From Chiua virens (lineage: Eukaryota; Basidiomycota; Agaricomycetes; Boletales; Boletaceae), in contig JAHNUO010000052.1 of NCBI GenBank assembly GCA_019787685.1, positions 1 to 64,000 on the forward strand: a stretch of 64,000 nucleotides of DNA, written 5' to 3'. Of the stretch, positions 33,561-44,889 are shown one piece after another (the first letter of the stretch is position 1; the number at the start of each line of letters is the position of its first letter). The position numbers and the translations under genes are program-made. A model generated the notes under the pieces. It did not search any database. It saw nothing but the letters and a program-made list of their open reading frames with translations, and was not told the DNA's origin.

Positions 33561-34264
33561 TGTAGGAGTTAGATACTCCCTACGGTTGTAGGATACATTT
33601 TCCTCGCTCTTCATCATGTCATATCATCTCCCGTCTCATCTGCCATCGACTTTGTGCCAGCCCGGTTTCATTCCTAGCGTTTACAGATCATCTGAATCCA
33701 ATCCAAGTCCAATCCAAGTCAACGCGATCCAATCCGGTTCTTTCATACGTATTCTGCTTCATCCAATTTGACTTGTTCTACTCGATTTGGCCTTATTAAG
33801 GTCATTACTATCCTAACACCTTTCCTTTCTTTGTCATCTACAAGGTTTGACACTCCTTCTTTCCATACTCACCCTACGTCAATCCTGTACACTTACTTAG
33901 GGTCGGATTACCTTTAACAGTCCTGGGTTATGCCCAGGACTATAAAACCATGTTTCTAACACAAAAATATTGTCTTTCTGCATTCAGGAGATCTCCTGTT
34001 TACTCTCCCGTGCATGAGTGAGCTGGATAGTTTCTCTTTTACCTCGTCCTATCGTTCCTCTGCGTCTCATCTACTCGAATCAATACTCTCATCGCCTCGC
34101 CTCCACCCGGATACTTTTACATCAACCACTTTTCATTCCGGATCGTCCAGCAGCCTCTAGGACTCTTAGACAAACCTGAATCCATCATTCCTTCAAACAT
34201 AACCCCCCTTGGGACGAACCTATCGCCCCACCTTTCTTCTTATCACCTGCCCTTACTTTTCTAC
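33561..34264 (+). mobile_element. LTR-B copy 1 (left border of inverted segment)
   Basis: About 704 bp, from TGTAGGAGTTAGATACTCCC to TTTTCTACA. The reverse complement at 37034-37738 is nearly identical, and 44127-44829 is a third copy. It contains a TATAAAA box at 33941 directly after a perfect hairpin with 9-bp arms. No coding capacity. No LTR-B internal region exists in the window, so it is solo. Confidence 0.85.
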
Positions 34265-34265
34265 A

Positions 34266-34577
34266 GCGTTTTCCTTTTAGGCGAGATAACACGGCGAGTA
34301 CGGCAGTGTATGAGCCGGGTGTGATAGTGTTTTGGTTTACATCTATCCATCCTTTGGTTTTAGCCCACCATTCTTCAAATTGGGCCGGTTCTCCATCATA
34401 TGCTCCGGGGTCGGCAAAGATTTCGACCTTTCCCGTGGGTGCAGGTTTATTTTGTAGTGCGGCAATAGCCGCAGACATGTGTGAAATGATAAATATGGCT
34501 GCTTGCAGCCGATCTGAGTCTTTTTCATTTTGATCGTTCATTGCCCTGGTGGCATCTGCGATATCTTGTTGTGACAT
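34266..34577 (-). pseudogene. Gypsy-A gag, N-terminal part (inverted)
   Basis: Starts MSQQDIADATRAMNDQNEKD, and its capsid-like block reads KVEIFADPGAYDGEPAQFEE and AVLAVLSRLKGK, typical of Ty3/Gypsy gag. The frame runs into LTR-B at 34265, so the real gag portion ends there. The rest of gag resumes on the opposite strand at 37743. The five bases next to the LTR (ACGCT, read on the minus strand) recur at 37741-37745, which shows an LTR-B insertion split the gene before inversion. Confidence 0.85.
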
Positions 34578-34579
34578 GT

Positions 34580-34825
34580 TTACCAGGCGTCAGCTGCTGG
34601 TTCTGGTGCTCCCCAAGTGTTAGCGGTGGCTGTTCCGTATTCTTCGTCGGGTAAGAAGAGACCAAAGGTGACTGCGAAAGGATAGTCTCGTTGTTTGATA
34701 GAGACGTAAATTTGGCGTTGAGATTCTTGTACCTTGTTTGTAAGGTAGAATGCAATGTAGCCGAAAAAGTATGTGGTGAGAGTGCAGGAGATGATAAGTG
34801 TGATTGCAACGAGTTCCCAAGACAT
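34580..34825 (-). CDS. small membrane protein ORF upstream of gag, 81 aa
   Basis: This frame starts MSWELVAITLIISCTLTTYF and has one or two hydrophobic segments within residues 4-30, then a polar C-terminus rich in Glu and Pro. It ends 2 nt before the gag ATG. It lies in the element's 5' leader, after the 5' LTR. I do not recognise it. It could be an accessory element protein, an uncharacterised leader, or a chance frame, though the strong hydrophobic segment argues against chance. Confidence 0.5.
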   Translation of the reverse strand: MSWELVAITLIISCTLTTYFFGYIAFYLTNKVQESQRQIYVSIKQRDYPFAVTFGLFLPDEEYGTATANTWGAPEPAADAW

Positions 34826-35063
34826 AAAAGAATTTCTATTTAGAGAAATCTGGAAGGGATCCTGAGAGTATTTCTAGGACGTAAGGTAGGGAAGTCGAAG
34901 GTATTGTATTGTGAGTAGGGGTGGATGCGAGTAGGTACTTGGTTTGCTTTGTAGCGCCTAAGTATTCTTTTCCTCTCAATTTCCGTCCTGGCATTTCTCC
35001 TTTCTATCTCTCGAGGTGGGAGCCAGTCATTAGGGTCTCCTAAACTTTCCTCAGAGGGTTCCC

Positions 35064-35411
35064 TTAATGGGATAGGTGATGGTTCTCTTTTGGGAATGGG
35101 ATAGGTGATGGTTCTCTTTTGGGAATGGGAGCGGGGAAATATTCTCGCTTAACCTCAACTTCCTCGGTTGGATATCTAAGCTCCGGGCTGTCGGACCGGG
35201 TTGACTCGTAGTCGGATAGGGATGCGTCGTCTCCTATGAAGTGCCCTAATAAGGCGTGGAATATCTCTGTATCTGTCCTGTCCTCGGGATCAAGATCCTT
35301 TAAGGCAACTACCTCAGTGAGATAGGCGGCGTCAAGTACGTATGGTGAGTCTTCTAGACCCGGGAACGCTTCTTGAGCGGTGGCGACAATGGAGAGAGGG
35401 AGGGAGGTCAC
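35064..35411 (-). CDS. acidic leader ORF of Gypsy-A, 115 aa
   Basis: Starts MTSLPLSIVATAQEAFPGLE. It is rich in Asp, Glu, Ser and Pro and ends in repeated PKREPSPIPFPKE. It lies between the 5' LTR and the 81-aa membrane ORF in the same orientation. No homology recognised. A 21-nt direct repeat near its 3' end (about 35075-35125) duplicates the sequence for SPIPFPKE-like residues. Confidence 0.45.
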   Translation of the reverse strand: MTSLPLSIVATAQEAFPGLEDSPYVLDAAYLTEVVALKDLDPEDRTDTEIFHALLGHFIGDDASLSDYESTRSDSPELRYPTEEVEVKREYFPAPIPKREPSPIPFPKENHHLSH

Positions 35412-35647
35412 TATTTTTTTGTGGTCTCAGTAAAGAGGACAATATCAGCAACGGGTGTGCTTGTTAGCTGGTGCGCTATGTGGACCTTGAGTCTCGAGCG
35501 GCTTATTTGAAGCTAACAATAATCTTCCGTTCAAAGGTTGCGACTTACTGCTGGCGCTTGTTCCTTGTTTAGTGGTAAGACGGCTATGACGAGGTCGAGG
35601 GACTTTGACAGTAGTGTCGACAGCGAAGAAAGGAAACAAAGTTCTAA

Positions 35648-36078
35648 TGAAACAACCTAGAACAAGACTAGACTGTTAAGTGTAGTTGGTTGAGTGAAGA
35701 GGGGGTTCAGTCCAGTGAAGAGGCGAAAACTCCAAGAGAACTTTGTTAGAGCTCTCTGGCTGAAATTCATGGGGTTTATATACTACATGGATGTCGGAGT
35801 TCTAAGCTGAGTATGAACTACGTAGATAAGCATAATGTATCCTATTGGATAATAAGGTGTGAATAGATATGAGTCATAGATAAGAGCATAGCCTTGTACT
35901 GCCAGTAATGAGTCAGTGATAAGGGAAATGAATAGATAAGGACATGAGGTGATGGATGCTGTGTTATTGTGGCAGCCAATCGGATATGATCCTTTGGACA
36001 GCCTTGACATGAGGCATGTATTTTTAGAATAGGTCGAATGTTTGAGTTGTTAAGGAAGGAAAAGTTGGTATCGTAACA
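35648..36078 (-). mobile_element. Gypsy-A 5' LTR (LTR-A), inverted
   Basis: 431 bp. On the minus strand it runs from TGTTACGATACCAAC to TAGGTTGTTTCA and differs from the 3' LTR at 42358-42788 at about three positions. Its outer flank is GTCAC on the plus strand (36079-36083), the reverse complement of GTGAC that follows the 3' LTR. Equal length, near identity and the matching target-site duplication show the two LTRs belong to one insertion. The small divergence means the insertion is recent. Confidence 0.92.
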
Positions 36079-36270
36079 GTCACGTGTTGTCATGTGTTGT
36101 TGATTTGCATGCACTGCATCCCTCACCCTCCCATTCATCCAACACCACCTCCTTCACCACTTCACTGCAACATTGCTACACTGGGACACGACGTGCTCCA
36201 CGGTGACAATGATGAGGGCATGTGATGTGCTGATGACGTGTGCAACCACACGACAACAACAACAATAATG

Positions 36271-36301
<31 letters not shown>

Positions 36302-36403
36302 CGATAATGACAATGACAATGACAATGACAATGACAACACTCACATTGTCACCACCACCTTGAGGACGCGGTGACAGCGTTGACGCCTCACCCACACCAT
36401 TGC
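36079..36403. repeat. CAC-rich minisatellite and (CAA)n, inverted relative to 33.2 kb
   Basis: Complementary-strand version of the minisatellite at 33150-33560, with (CAA)n at about 36252-36302 and (ACAATG)n at 36308-36336. The sequence ACCACCACCTTGAGGACG matches the unit on the other strand. Confidence 0.75.
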
Positions 36404-36833
36404 TGTTACAATACCAACTTTTCCTCACTTCTCAACTCCAACATTCAATCTATTCTAAGAATACATACCTCATGTCAAGGCTGTCCAAAGGATCATATCC
36501 GATTGGCTGCCACAATAACACAGCATCCATCACCTCATGTCCTTATCTTTTCATTTCCCTTATCACTGACTCATCACTGGCAGTGCAAGGCTATGCTCTT
36601 ATCTATGACTCATATCTATTCACACCTTATCATCCAATAGGATACATTATGCTTATCTACGTAGTTCATACTCAGATTAGAACTCCGACATCCATGTAGT
36701 ATATAAACCCCATGAATTTCAGCCAGAGAGCTCTAACAAAGTTCTCTTGGAGTTTTCGCCTCTTCACTGGACTGAACCCCCTCTCATCTCAATCACCACA
36801 CTTAACAGTCTAGTATTGTTCTAGGTTGTTTCA
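36404..36833 (+). mobile_element. solo LTR-A
   Basis: 430 bp, TGTTACAATACCAAC to TTGTTTCA, similar to the Gypsy-A LTRs but more diverged. Perfect 5-bp duplications ATTGC flank it (36399-36403 and 36834-36838). It is thus an independent older insertion reduced to a solo LTR, not the 5' LTR of Gypsy-A. It carries TATATAAA at about 36700. Confidence 0.92.
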
Positions 36834-36838
36834 ATTGC

Positions 36839-37033
36839 CACCATCTTGAAGATGCAACGACAACAACAATGTGTGCAACTGCACAGCAACGGGGACAACA
36901 ACAACGCCTCACCTACACCATCACCACCACCTTGAGGACACGGCGACGACACTGACACCGACGTGTGCAACCGCACAGCAATGGGGATGGTGACAACACC
37001 TCACCTACACTGTCACCACCACCTTGAGGATGT
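36839..37033. repeat. CAC-rich minisatellite
   Basis: Continues the 36.1 kb minisatellite right of the solo LTR. It ends in ACCTTGAGGATGT at the LTR-B border. Confidence 0.7.
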
Positions 37034-37738
37034 TGTAGAAAAGTAATGATAGGTGATAAGAAGAAAGGTGGGGCGATAGGTTCATCCCAAGGGGGGTTAT
37101 GTTTGAAGGAATGATGGATTCAGGTTTGTCTAAGAGTCCTAGAGGCTGCTGGACGATCCAGAATGAAAAGTGGTTGATGTAAAAGTATCCGGGTGGAGGC
37201 GAGGCGATGAGAGTATTGATTCGAGTAGATGAGACACAGAGGAACGATAGGACGAGGTAAAAGAGAAACTATCCAGCTCACTCATGCACGGGAGAGTAAA
37301 CAGGAGATCTCCTGAATGCAGAAAGACAATATTTTTGTGTTAGAAACATGGTTTTATAGTCCTGGGCATAACCCAGGACTGTTAAAGGTAATCCGACCCT
37401 AAGTAAGTGTACAGGATTGACGTAGGGTGAGTATGGAAAGAAGGAGTGTCAAACCTTGTAGATGACAAAGAAAGGAAAGGTGTTAGGATAGTAATGACCT
37501 TAATAAGGCCAAATCGAGTAGAACAAGTCAAATTGGATGAAGCAGAATACGTATGAAAGAACCGGATTGGATCGCGTTGACTTGGATTGGACTTGGATTG
37601 GATTCAGATGATCTGTAAACGCTAGGAATGAAACCGGGCTGGCACAAAGTCGATGGCAGATGAGACGGGAGATGATATGACATGATGAAGAGCGAGGAAA
37701 ATGTATCCTACAACCGTAGGGAGTATCTAACTCCTACA
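37034..37738 (-). mobile_element. LTR-B copy 2 (right border of inverted segment)
   Basis: Reverse complement of 33561-34264 with only a handful of differences. It is followed by ACACGCT; the ACGCT at 37741-37745 is the partner of AGCGT at 34265-34269. In the ancestral order this LTR interrupted the Gypsy-A gag. Confidence 0.88.
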
Positions 37739-37742
37739 ACAC

Positions 37743-38581
37743 GCTTCACAGTTTGCCGAAACTCGCTTAGCACAAGGGACCAACCTCACATGGGGACAAT
37801 TGGTCATTGACATAGAAGGGATGTTCTGCCAGAACAACAAGGTTGACTGGGCTTGCACAGAGCTAGAACATCTCGAACAAGAAAACATGTGGGTCAAAGA
37901 CTTCCTAATCCAATGGGAAGCACTATGGCACCAAGCCAAAATAGACCCTTCGCATGCTATAAGACTCCTTGAGGCAAATACAGCATGAGGATTAATACAC
38001 CAAATCTTCAGGGATAGAACAAGAATCACCCTGCAAGAACCAATGTGGAATGATCCGCTCGCACCAAAGTACGAAGCAGATCACAACAAGGCCGTGACGG
38101 CATACCTCGCCTTAATAAGACAGGCAGGAAATTCATTGGAGCAACTCCAATATGTCCGTGGGGAACGAACTAAGAAAAAGGATCCCAACGCAATGGACAT
38201 CGGCTCCACATCACGATACAAAGTTGACGAAGATGGCTGGTTTACCGGCAAAGAAGTCAGGGCAGTTGGCCAGAAGAAGGTCAAACCCAACAATAAATGC
38301 TACAACTGTGGGAACACAGGACATGTTCCAAAGGAATGTCCCAGACCCAAAGTGCAGTGCCCTGACTGCAAGTACTACGCTGGCAACCACAAAGCCACAT
38401 GTGGGAAATCTCGAAAAGCGAGATCAACCACACAACAAAAAGAAGCCCCTAAAGCTTCAACCTCTTCAGTTCCCGAAAAGGACCCCTTTGCGGCCATTCG
38501 CGGAATGAACCCTGAAGAAGTACAAGCATATTATTACGACAAATATGAAACCGAAAAGAAGGGAAAAGGCAAGGCGAACTG
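37743..38581 (+). pseudogene. Gypsy-A gag, C-terminal part with zinc knuckle
   Basis: Reads QFAETRLAQGTNLTWGQL, then a TGA stop at 37986-37988 (EANTA-stop-GLIHQIF, an apparent CGA to TGA change), and then continues open to TAA. The nucleocapsid has a CCHC knuckle, CYNCGNTGHVPKEC, followed by a second Cys-rich CPDCKYYAGNHKATC. The capsid part binds element RNA. The frame joins the N-terminal part with a 1-nt discrepancy, so at least one small indel exists. Confidence 0.85.
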
Positions 38582-38770
38582 AGTAAACTGGGATCTCACG
38601 TTCGCACTACCCTTCCAAAGTACTATGAAAACTCTGTTTCTTTAAACTTCAATTTCAAATATTCAGAAATACCTCCCCAGCAAGAGGATAAACTACCTAA
38701 ATCATCAAAAACAACAGAAAACGAAAGCGTTGACAGCGTCTCTGCGGAGCGCAGCAGACACGATAGTTCC

Positions 38771-41700
38771 GTGCTTAATTCTGTCACAAAACAAATACCC
38801 GATGGGTCTTTCATTAGATCTACATCAGTAGAAAAAGAAATAGTATTACCAATTTTGGTATCCCCAGTAAACCAAATTGGTTATGTTGGAGCAAAAGCGC
38901 TTTTAGACAGTGGAGCTAATGCAATCTTCATACACGAGGATTACGTCGCAAAGCACAAACTTCCCACACACGCGCTTCCTCATGCCATTCAAGTCTTCAA
39001 CGTTGATGGAACCAAGAATCAAGCAGGTTCCATTACTCACGCCACACAAATCCTGATTGATTACAAAGGTCACAGGGAAATAGTGGATGCCGAAATTACC
39101 AACCTTGGAAAGAACGACCTTATCCTCGGATATACATGGTTAAAGCACCACAATCCCCATATAGACTGGACTACAGGATCAGTTGTAATGCGGAGATGCC
39201 CGGAATCATGTCATACGCAAGACGAAGACGACTTCTTGGATTCCATAATTGCAGAAGAACTTAAATATGCAAACTCTATCGTGGAATCTCGTATTTTTAC
39301 CGCAAACATGGAAACTCCACCTTCTCCTCCTACGGAATGCACTCTTGAAGATATGGTCCCATGAGAATATATGAAATATGCTAAAGTATTTGGAAAAACG
39401 GAATCCGAAAGAATACCATTACACAAACCATGGGATCACTCCATTGACCTAAAAGAGTCTTTTGTACCTAAAAAGGGTCGCTTAATACCCCTCTCTGTCA
39501 CAGAACAAGAGGAGGTTTCCGCATTCATTGATGACCAATTAAAGAAAGGTTACATCAGACCCTCTAAGTCCGAACAAACATCTCCAGTCTTCTTCGTTCC
39601 AAAGAAAGATGGAAAGAAATGTATGGTCCAGGATTACCGATATCTAAACGAACATACAAGCAAAAATAACTACCCCTTGCCGCTTATATCGCAGCTTGTG
39701 GATAAATTAAAAGATGCCAAGCTATTTACAAAAATGGATCTCCGATGGGGATACAATAATGTACGCATCAAAGAGGGCGACGAATGGAAAGCAGCATTTG
39801 TCTGCCACCGTGGGTCATTCGAACCCATCGTCATGTACTTTGGATTATGCAATTCCCCAGCAATGTTTCAAACTATGATGAATGAAATCTTTGCCGATAT
39901 GAACGGCGTTGTTGTTGTTTACATCAATGACCTTATGATATTCACTAACACCGACGATTATGAAACTCATGACAAAATTGTACTTGAAGTGCTTAAACAT
40001 CTTCAAGGTAACGATCTTTATGTAAAACCAGAAAAATGCTTCTTTCACGTAAAAGAAGTGGACTTTCTCGGAATGATCGTGGGAACTGATGGAATAACAA
40101 TGGATAACGAAAAGACCAAAGCAGTAGCCGAATGGCCAACTCCCACATCAGTCAAACACATCAGAAGTTTCCTTGGACTTGCCAACTTCTATCAAAGATT
40201 CATTAAAGATTATGGAAAAATAGCACAACCTCTACATGACCTTACTAAAAAGGATCAGAAATTTGAATGGACCTTTGCTTGTGACAAAGCATTCACTATG
40301 CTTAAAAAGGCATTTACGACAGCCCCTATCCTTGCTTATCCAGATCAGAATGCCAAATATTGCTTAGAATGTGATTCATTGGATTTCGCAACAGGAGGAG
40401 TTCTATCTTTAGAAAAAGAAGGACTCTGGCACCCTGTCGCTTACAATAGCCACTCTATGACACCAGAAGAACAAAACTACCCTATAGCTGACAAAGAAAT
40501 GCTTTCGGTTATCCATTCTTTGGAACTATGGCGCCACTATCTTGAGGGTGCAATACACGAATTTGAAATATGGAATGACCACCAGAACCTTACATGGTTT
40601 ATGACACGCCAAGATCTTAACCGAAGACAAGCAAGATGGGCACAATACCTCTCACGCTTTAACTTTACTTGGCACCATAAGGCTGGAGTCACTATGGGAA
40701 AAGCTGATGCTTTAAGTAGGAGAGAGGACCACATGATTGGAATCGAAGACGATAACAAAGGAATCCTTCTCATGGATCCATCTAAGATCAGATCAGCCAT
40801 CACTCTTCTTTACAATGGCGACCAATTTCTATCAGATATACAACATGAAACTATGAAATTATCACCCAATGCCATGAAACACCTTTTATCTATCGGATAT
40901 AAAGTCGAGGACGCCTTCCTTAGAAAGGGGGATAGGATCTTCATTCCGGATGCTTTACGCACCAAATCTATAACTATGTTTCATGACACACCAGAAGCAG
41001 GACACCCCGGTTACGACAAAACTTTAGAACTTCTCTCACGAACTTACATTTGGCCTCGAATGAACGAAGAAGTCAAAAATTATGTCTCACATTGTGAAAG
41101 ATGCGCTCAATTCAAGGGTTCTAATCAGAAAACAGCAGGACTCCTGCAACCCTTAGAGACACCGTCATTACCATGGGAAGATATCTCAGCAGATTTTATC
41201 ACAGATCTCCCACTTTCACACTCCTTTGATTCCATTCTCATGGTTGTGGATTGCTTCTCTAAAGAAGTTGAATTCATCCCATGCCACAAAACATGTTCAT
41301 CTATGGATCTCGCTAAACTATATCTCTCACACATATGGAAACATCATGGCCTCCCTAAAACCATCATATCAGATAGAGGCCCACAATTCACTTCTCAACT
41401 TATGAAAGATATATGCTCAGGGTTGAAAATAACACCCAAACTAAGCACCGCACATCATCCACAAACAGACGGACAATCAGAACGAATGAATCGAGAAGTG
41501 CAACAGTATCTTCGCATGTTCTGTGCCGAGAAAGATAATACATGGACCGATTGGCTCCCTCTCACACAATTCTCATACAACAGCAAGAAACACACTGCCA
41601 CTAAATTCTCACCATTCAAAATCACACGCTCTTACGTCCCTAGGATGGGAATTATGCCACAAAATATGAAAAACCCGGCTGCTCAGAACTACATCACGGA

Positions 41701-42259
41701 CTTTTCCGAAGTTCTAGAACAAACCAAATCTAATATAGATAAAGCCGCGGAACATATGAAAAACATTGCAGATAAATCAAGATCAGAACCTCCCTCATAT
41801 TCTATTGGAGACAAGGTCTGGCTCTCTACCACAAACCTAAAAATAAAGCAATACCCCAAATTCACTGATAAGTGGATTGGACCCTATGACATAATATCCA
41901 TGCACGGTCTGAATGCTTTAAAGCTTCAACTCCCACGCACTATGCGAATACACCTAGTTGTAAATATTTCTCAGGTCAAACCTTATAAGGAACACCTCCC
42001 AGAACAGCTGGTTTATAAACCACGACCTGTTGTAATTGGAGATGACCGAGAAGAAGAATATATTGTTGACTCACGAATGAAGGGTCGTCGCTTAGAATAT
42101 CTCATACACTGGAAAGGTTATGATGATGACAAAAGAACTTGGGAACCACTAAAGAATCTAAAGAATGCACCAGATCTCATATCTGACTTCCACGAAGCAC
42201 ATCCAGATGCCCCGAGAAAACTAAAAGTCACACAAACTGAATTTAACTCTATGTTTTGA
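38771..42259 (+). pseudogene. Gypsy-A pol: protease, RT, RNase H, integrase, chromodomain
   Basis: One frame, interrupted by TGA at 39362-39364 between protease and RT (VP-stop-EYMKYAK, again CGA-like to TGA). The protease motif is ALLDSGANAIF. RT has the conserved VFFVPKKDGKK, but its catalytic box reads YINDLMIF where YIDD is expected, so it should be inactive. RNase H has ECDSLDFATGGVLS. Integrase has an HHCC finger (HCERCAQF) and intact DDE blocks (ADFITDLP, SDRGPQF, SERMNREVQ). The C-terminus is a chromodomain (EYIVDSRMKGRRLEYLIHWK, then RTWEPLKNL), placing it among chromoviruses that target heterochromatin marks. Confidence 0.93.
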
Positions 42260-42357
42260 ACATATGACGATAAAACAGAAAATGAACATGAGGATGGTCT
42301 CCATCATCTCAATTATGAAATAGATCATTCGGAGCTTGATCAACAGAAGGGGGATAG

Positions 42358-42788
42358 TGTTACGATACCAACTTTTCCTTCCTTAACAACTCAAACATTC
42401 GACCTATTCTAAAAATACATGCCTCATGTCAAGGCTGTCCAAAGGATCATATCCGATTGGCTGCCACAATAACACAGCATTCATCACCTCATGTCCTTAT
42501 CTATTCATTTCCCTTATCACTGACTCATTACTGGCAGTACAAGGCTATGCTCTTATCTATGACTCATATCTATTCACACCTTATCATCCAATAGGATACA
42601 TTATGCTTATCTACGTAGTTCATACTCAGATTAGAACTCCGACATCCATGTAGTATATAAACCCCATGAATTTCAGCCAGAGAGCTCTAACAAAGTTCTC
42701 TTGGAGTTTTCGCCTCTTCACTGGACTGAACCCCCTCTTCACTCAACCAACTACACTTAACAGTCTAGTCTTGTTCTAGGTTGTTTCA
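42358..42788 (+). mobile_element. Gypsy-A 3' LTR
   Basis: 431 bp, TGTTACGATACC to TTGTTTCA, preceded by a purine-rich tract and followed by the target-site duplication GTGAC (42789-42793). It contains the promoter motif TATATAAAC at about 42653. Confidence 0.92.
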
Positions 42789-42793
42789 GTGAC

Positions 42794-44121
42794 AACTAAC
42801 CTGCAAGAAAATTCACCAAGTCCCCACTGGATTGTGACAAGAATAGTTGACATAGGGGTCACCTGGAATTGCTAGGTGGTGTGGATGATGTTGGTACGTT
42901 TGCTTTGCGCTTGTCTTCGTTCCATTTGAACTGATATTGCTGCACCTAGCTAGCAGTCGCGTTCCAATTTGTTTCAAACTGTAGTGTGTGCTGCTTGTTG
43001 CACTCCCTCATCGCCCTCGTCGCCTTCGCCTTGTGTCTCTCTTGCCCCATCAACATCAACATCCATAACCCTTCACCTCTCCCTGTCATGACGCAATGGA
43101 CGACAGACATGACATGCCATGATGACAACACCCTCAGGCCTCATCCCTGTCCTCTCCCCTTTCCTGTCCTCTCCCTCTCTTTGCCACCCCACCATGGACA
43201 GTGGGACAGGTGCCATGATGTGATGTGCCATGAAGATGACAACACCCCCTCATCCCTTTCCCCTCCATCCCCATCCCTCCCCTCTCCTCTCCCTCTGTCA
43301 TCACACCATGGACGATGCAACGGACGACAGGACATGACATGCCACAACAACGATGTTGATGGATTGACACCCTCCTTTTCACCCTCCCTTCTCCTTCCCT
43401 CCTACCACCAATTCGTTGTGGCGACACGACGACAAGGAGGTGACATAGACATGACGTGACAACAATGCAACACATTGTTGTGTTGTCGTCACGTCACATC
43501 CATCTCCTCCCCCTCTTCTTTCTTTCCCCTCTCCTTTTCCCTCTCCCTCCTCCCTATTGTCTGCAACACCAAGGCGTCAACAACATGACGTGATGATGAT
43601 GTAACACATTGTCGCGTTATCCATGTGTTATCTTTGTCACCTCCCCCCTTCCTACACCTCCCCACCCTTCGTGCCACCTGGACACGATGACAACAATAAA
43701 TGAGATATCAACATGACACATGGACAATGTGACACATTGTTGCATCGTCCACATGTTGTGTTTGAACTTTGCTTGTTCCCTTCTCTTTCTCCCCTGCCAA
43801 CACCCACCTGGGGCTACCTACCACATACCATGCACCTCATTGCATGCGCACTCGCCATGTGTCCCCACTTGTGATGAGTGACAACGGCAATGAGACAGCA
43901 AGCACATGTACACATGCACACAACAAGCCTGCGTGTGCATGTGTGCTCACTCATCTGGCCGTGCAATGTATTTGTTAAGCCACAGCCCAGGCCTAAGCCA
44001 TGGCTTTCAGGCTAGGCCAGGCCATGGCATCACTCCCATTGGTCCTGGTCCTTCAGTGAACCCCTTCACAGCATTACCAAGTACCAGTCCATCTCTCTCG
44101 TATGGCCAGCAATATCCTTTC
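42794..44121. other. low-complexity spacer, no gene
   Basis: From about 43080 to 43760 the DNA is pyrimidine-rich (CCCTCTCC runs) with recurrent ATGACATG, ACAACA and GACGTG words. It resembles a degenerate minisatellite. Open frames here are compositional artefacts. The end near 43975-44125 contains a small cluster of CCAGGCC/GGCCATGG words. Confidence 0.5.
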
Positions 44122-44126
44122 CCGCT

Positions 44127-44829
44127 GTAGGAGTTAGATACTCCCTATGGTTGTAGGATACCTTTTCCTCGCTCTTCATCATGTCCTATCACCTCCCATC
44201 TCATCCGCCATCGACTTTGTGCCAGCCCGGTTTCATTCCTAGCATTTACAGATCATCCGAATCCAATCCGAGTCCAATCCGAGTCAACGTGATCCAATCC
44301 GGTTCTTTCGTACGTATTCTGCTTCATCCAATTTGACTTGTTCTACTCGATTTGGCCTTATTAAGGTCATTACTATCCTAACACCTTTTCTTTCTTTGTC
44401 ATCTACAAGGTTTGACACCCCTTCTTAGCATACTCACCCTACGTCAATCCTGTACACTTACTTAGGGTCGGATTACTTTAACAGTCCTGGGTTATGCCCA
44501 GGACTATAAAACCATGTTTCTAACACAAAAATATTGTCTTTCTGTGTTCAGGAGATCTCCTGTTTACTCTCCCGTGTGTGAGTGAGCTGGATAGTTTTTC
44601 TTTTACCTTGTCCTATCGTTCCTCTGTGTCTCATCTACTTGAAACAATACTCTCATCACCTCGACTCCACCCAGATACTTTTACATCAACCGCTTTTCAT
44701 TCTGGATCGTTCAGCAGCCTCTAGGACTCTTAGACAAACCCAAACCCTTCATTCCTTCAAATATAACCCCCCTTGGGATGAACCTATCGCCCCACCTTTC
44801 TTCATATCACCTATTATTTGTTTTCTACA
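44127..44829 (+). mobile_element. LTR-B copy 3, solo
   Basis: Third copy of the 33561 LTR, more diverged than copies 1 and 2. The flanks CCGCT (44122-44126) and CTGCT (44830-44834) fit a 5-bp target-site duplication with one C-to-T change. The hairpin and TATAAAA pair are conserved. Confidence 0.82.
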
Positions 44830-44889
44830 CTGCTCAAGCCAGTATTGCCTCCTCCCAACCTCTGCATCCTACATCACTCCCCTCCCTAT

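Larger units (their letters stand above)
34266..42788. mobile_element. Gypsy-A, chromodomain Ty3/Gypsy retrotransposon, rearranged
   Basis: Parts: inverted 5' LTR, leader ORFs and gag N-terminus (36078 down to 34266), then gag C-terminus, protease, RT, RNase H, integrase and chromodomain on the plus strand (37743-42259), a purine tract (AGAAGGGGGATAG before 42358), and the 3' LTR. The segment between LTR-B copies 1 and 2 is flipped. A target-site duplication GTGAC/GTCAC and a nested LTR-B duplication ACGCT/AGCGT both support this. The interval also includes a solo LTR-A (36404-36833), LTR-B copy 2 and minisatellite DNA that are not part of the element. Confidence 0.9.

Noticed and set aside
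36404..36833. LTR just left of gag/pol as the 5' LTR of Gypsy-A
   Set aside because: It has its own perfect ATTGC target duplication and is more diverged from the 3' LTR than the inverted copy at 35648-36078, so it is a separate solo LTR.
43134..43677. Open frames rich in Arg/Gly/Glu or His/Pro on both strands
   Set aside because: They arise from CT-rich low-complexity DNA and show no domain or start context.
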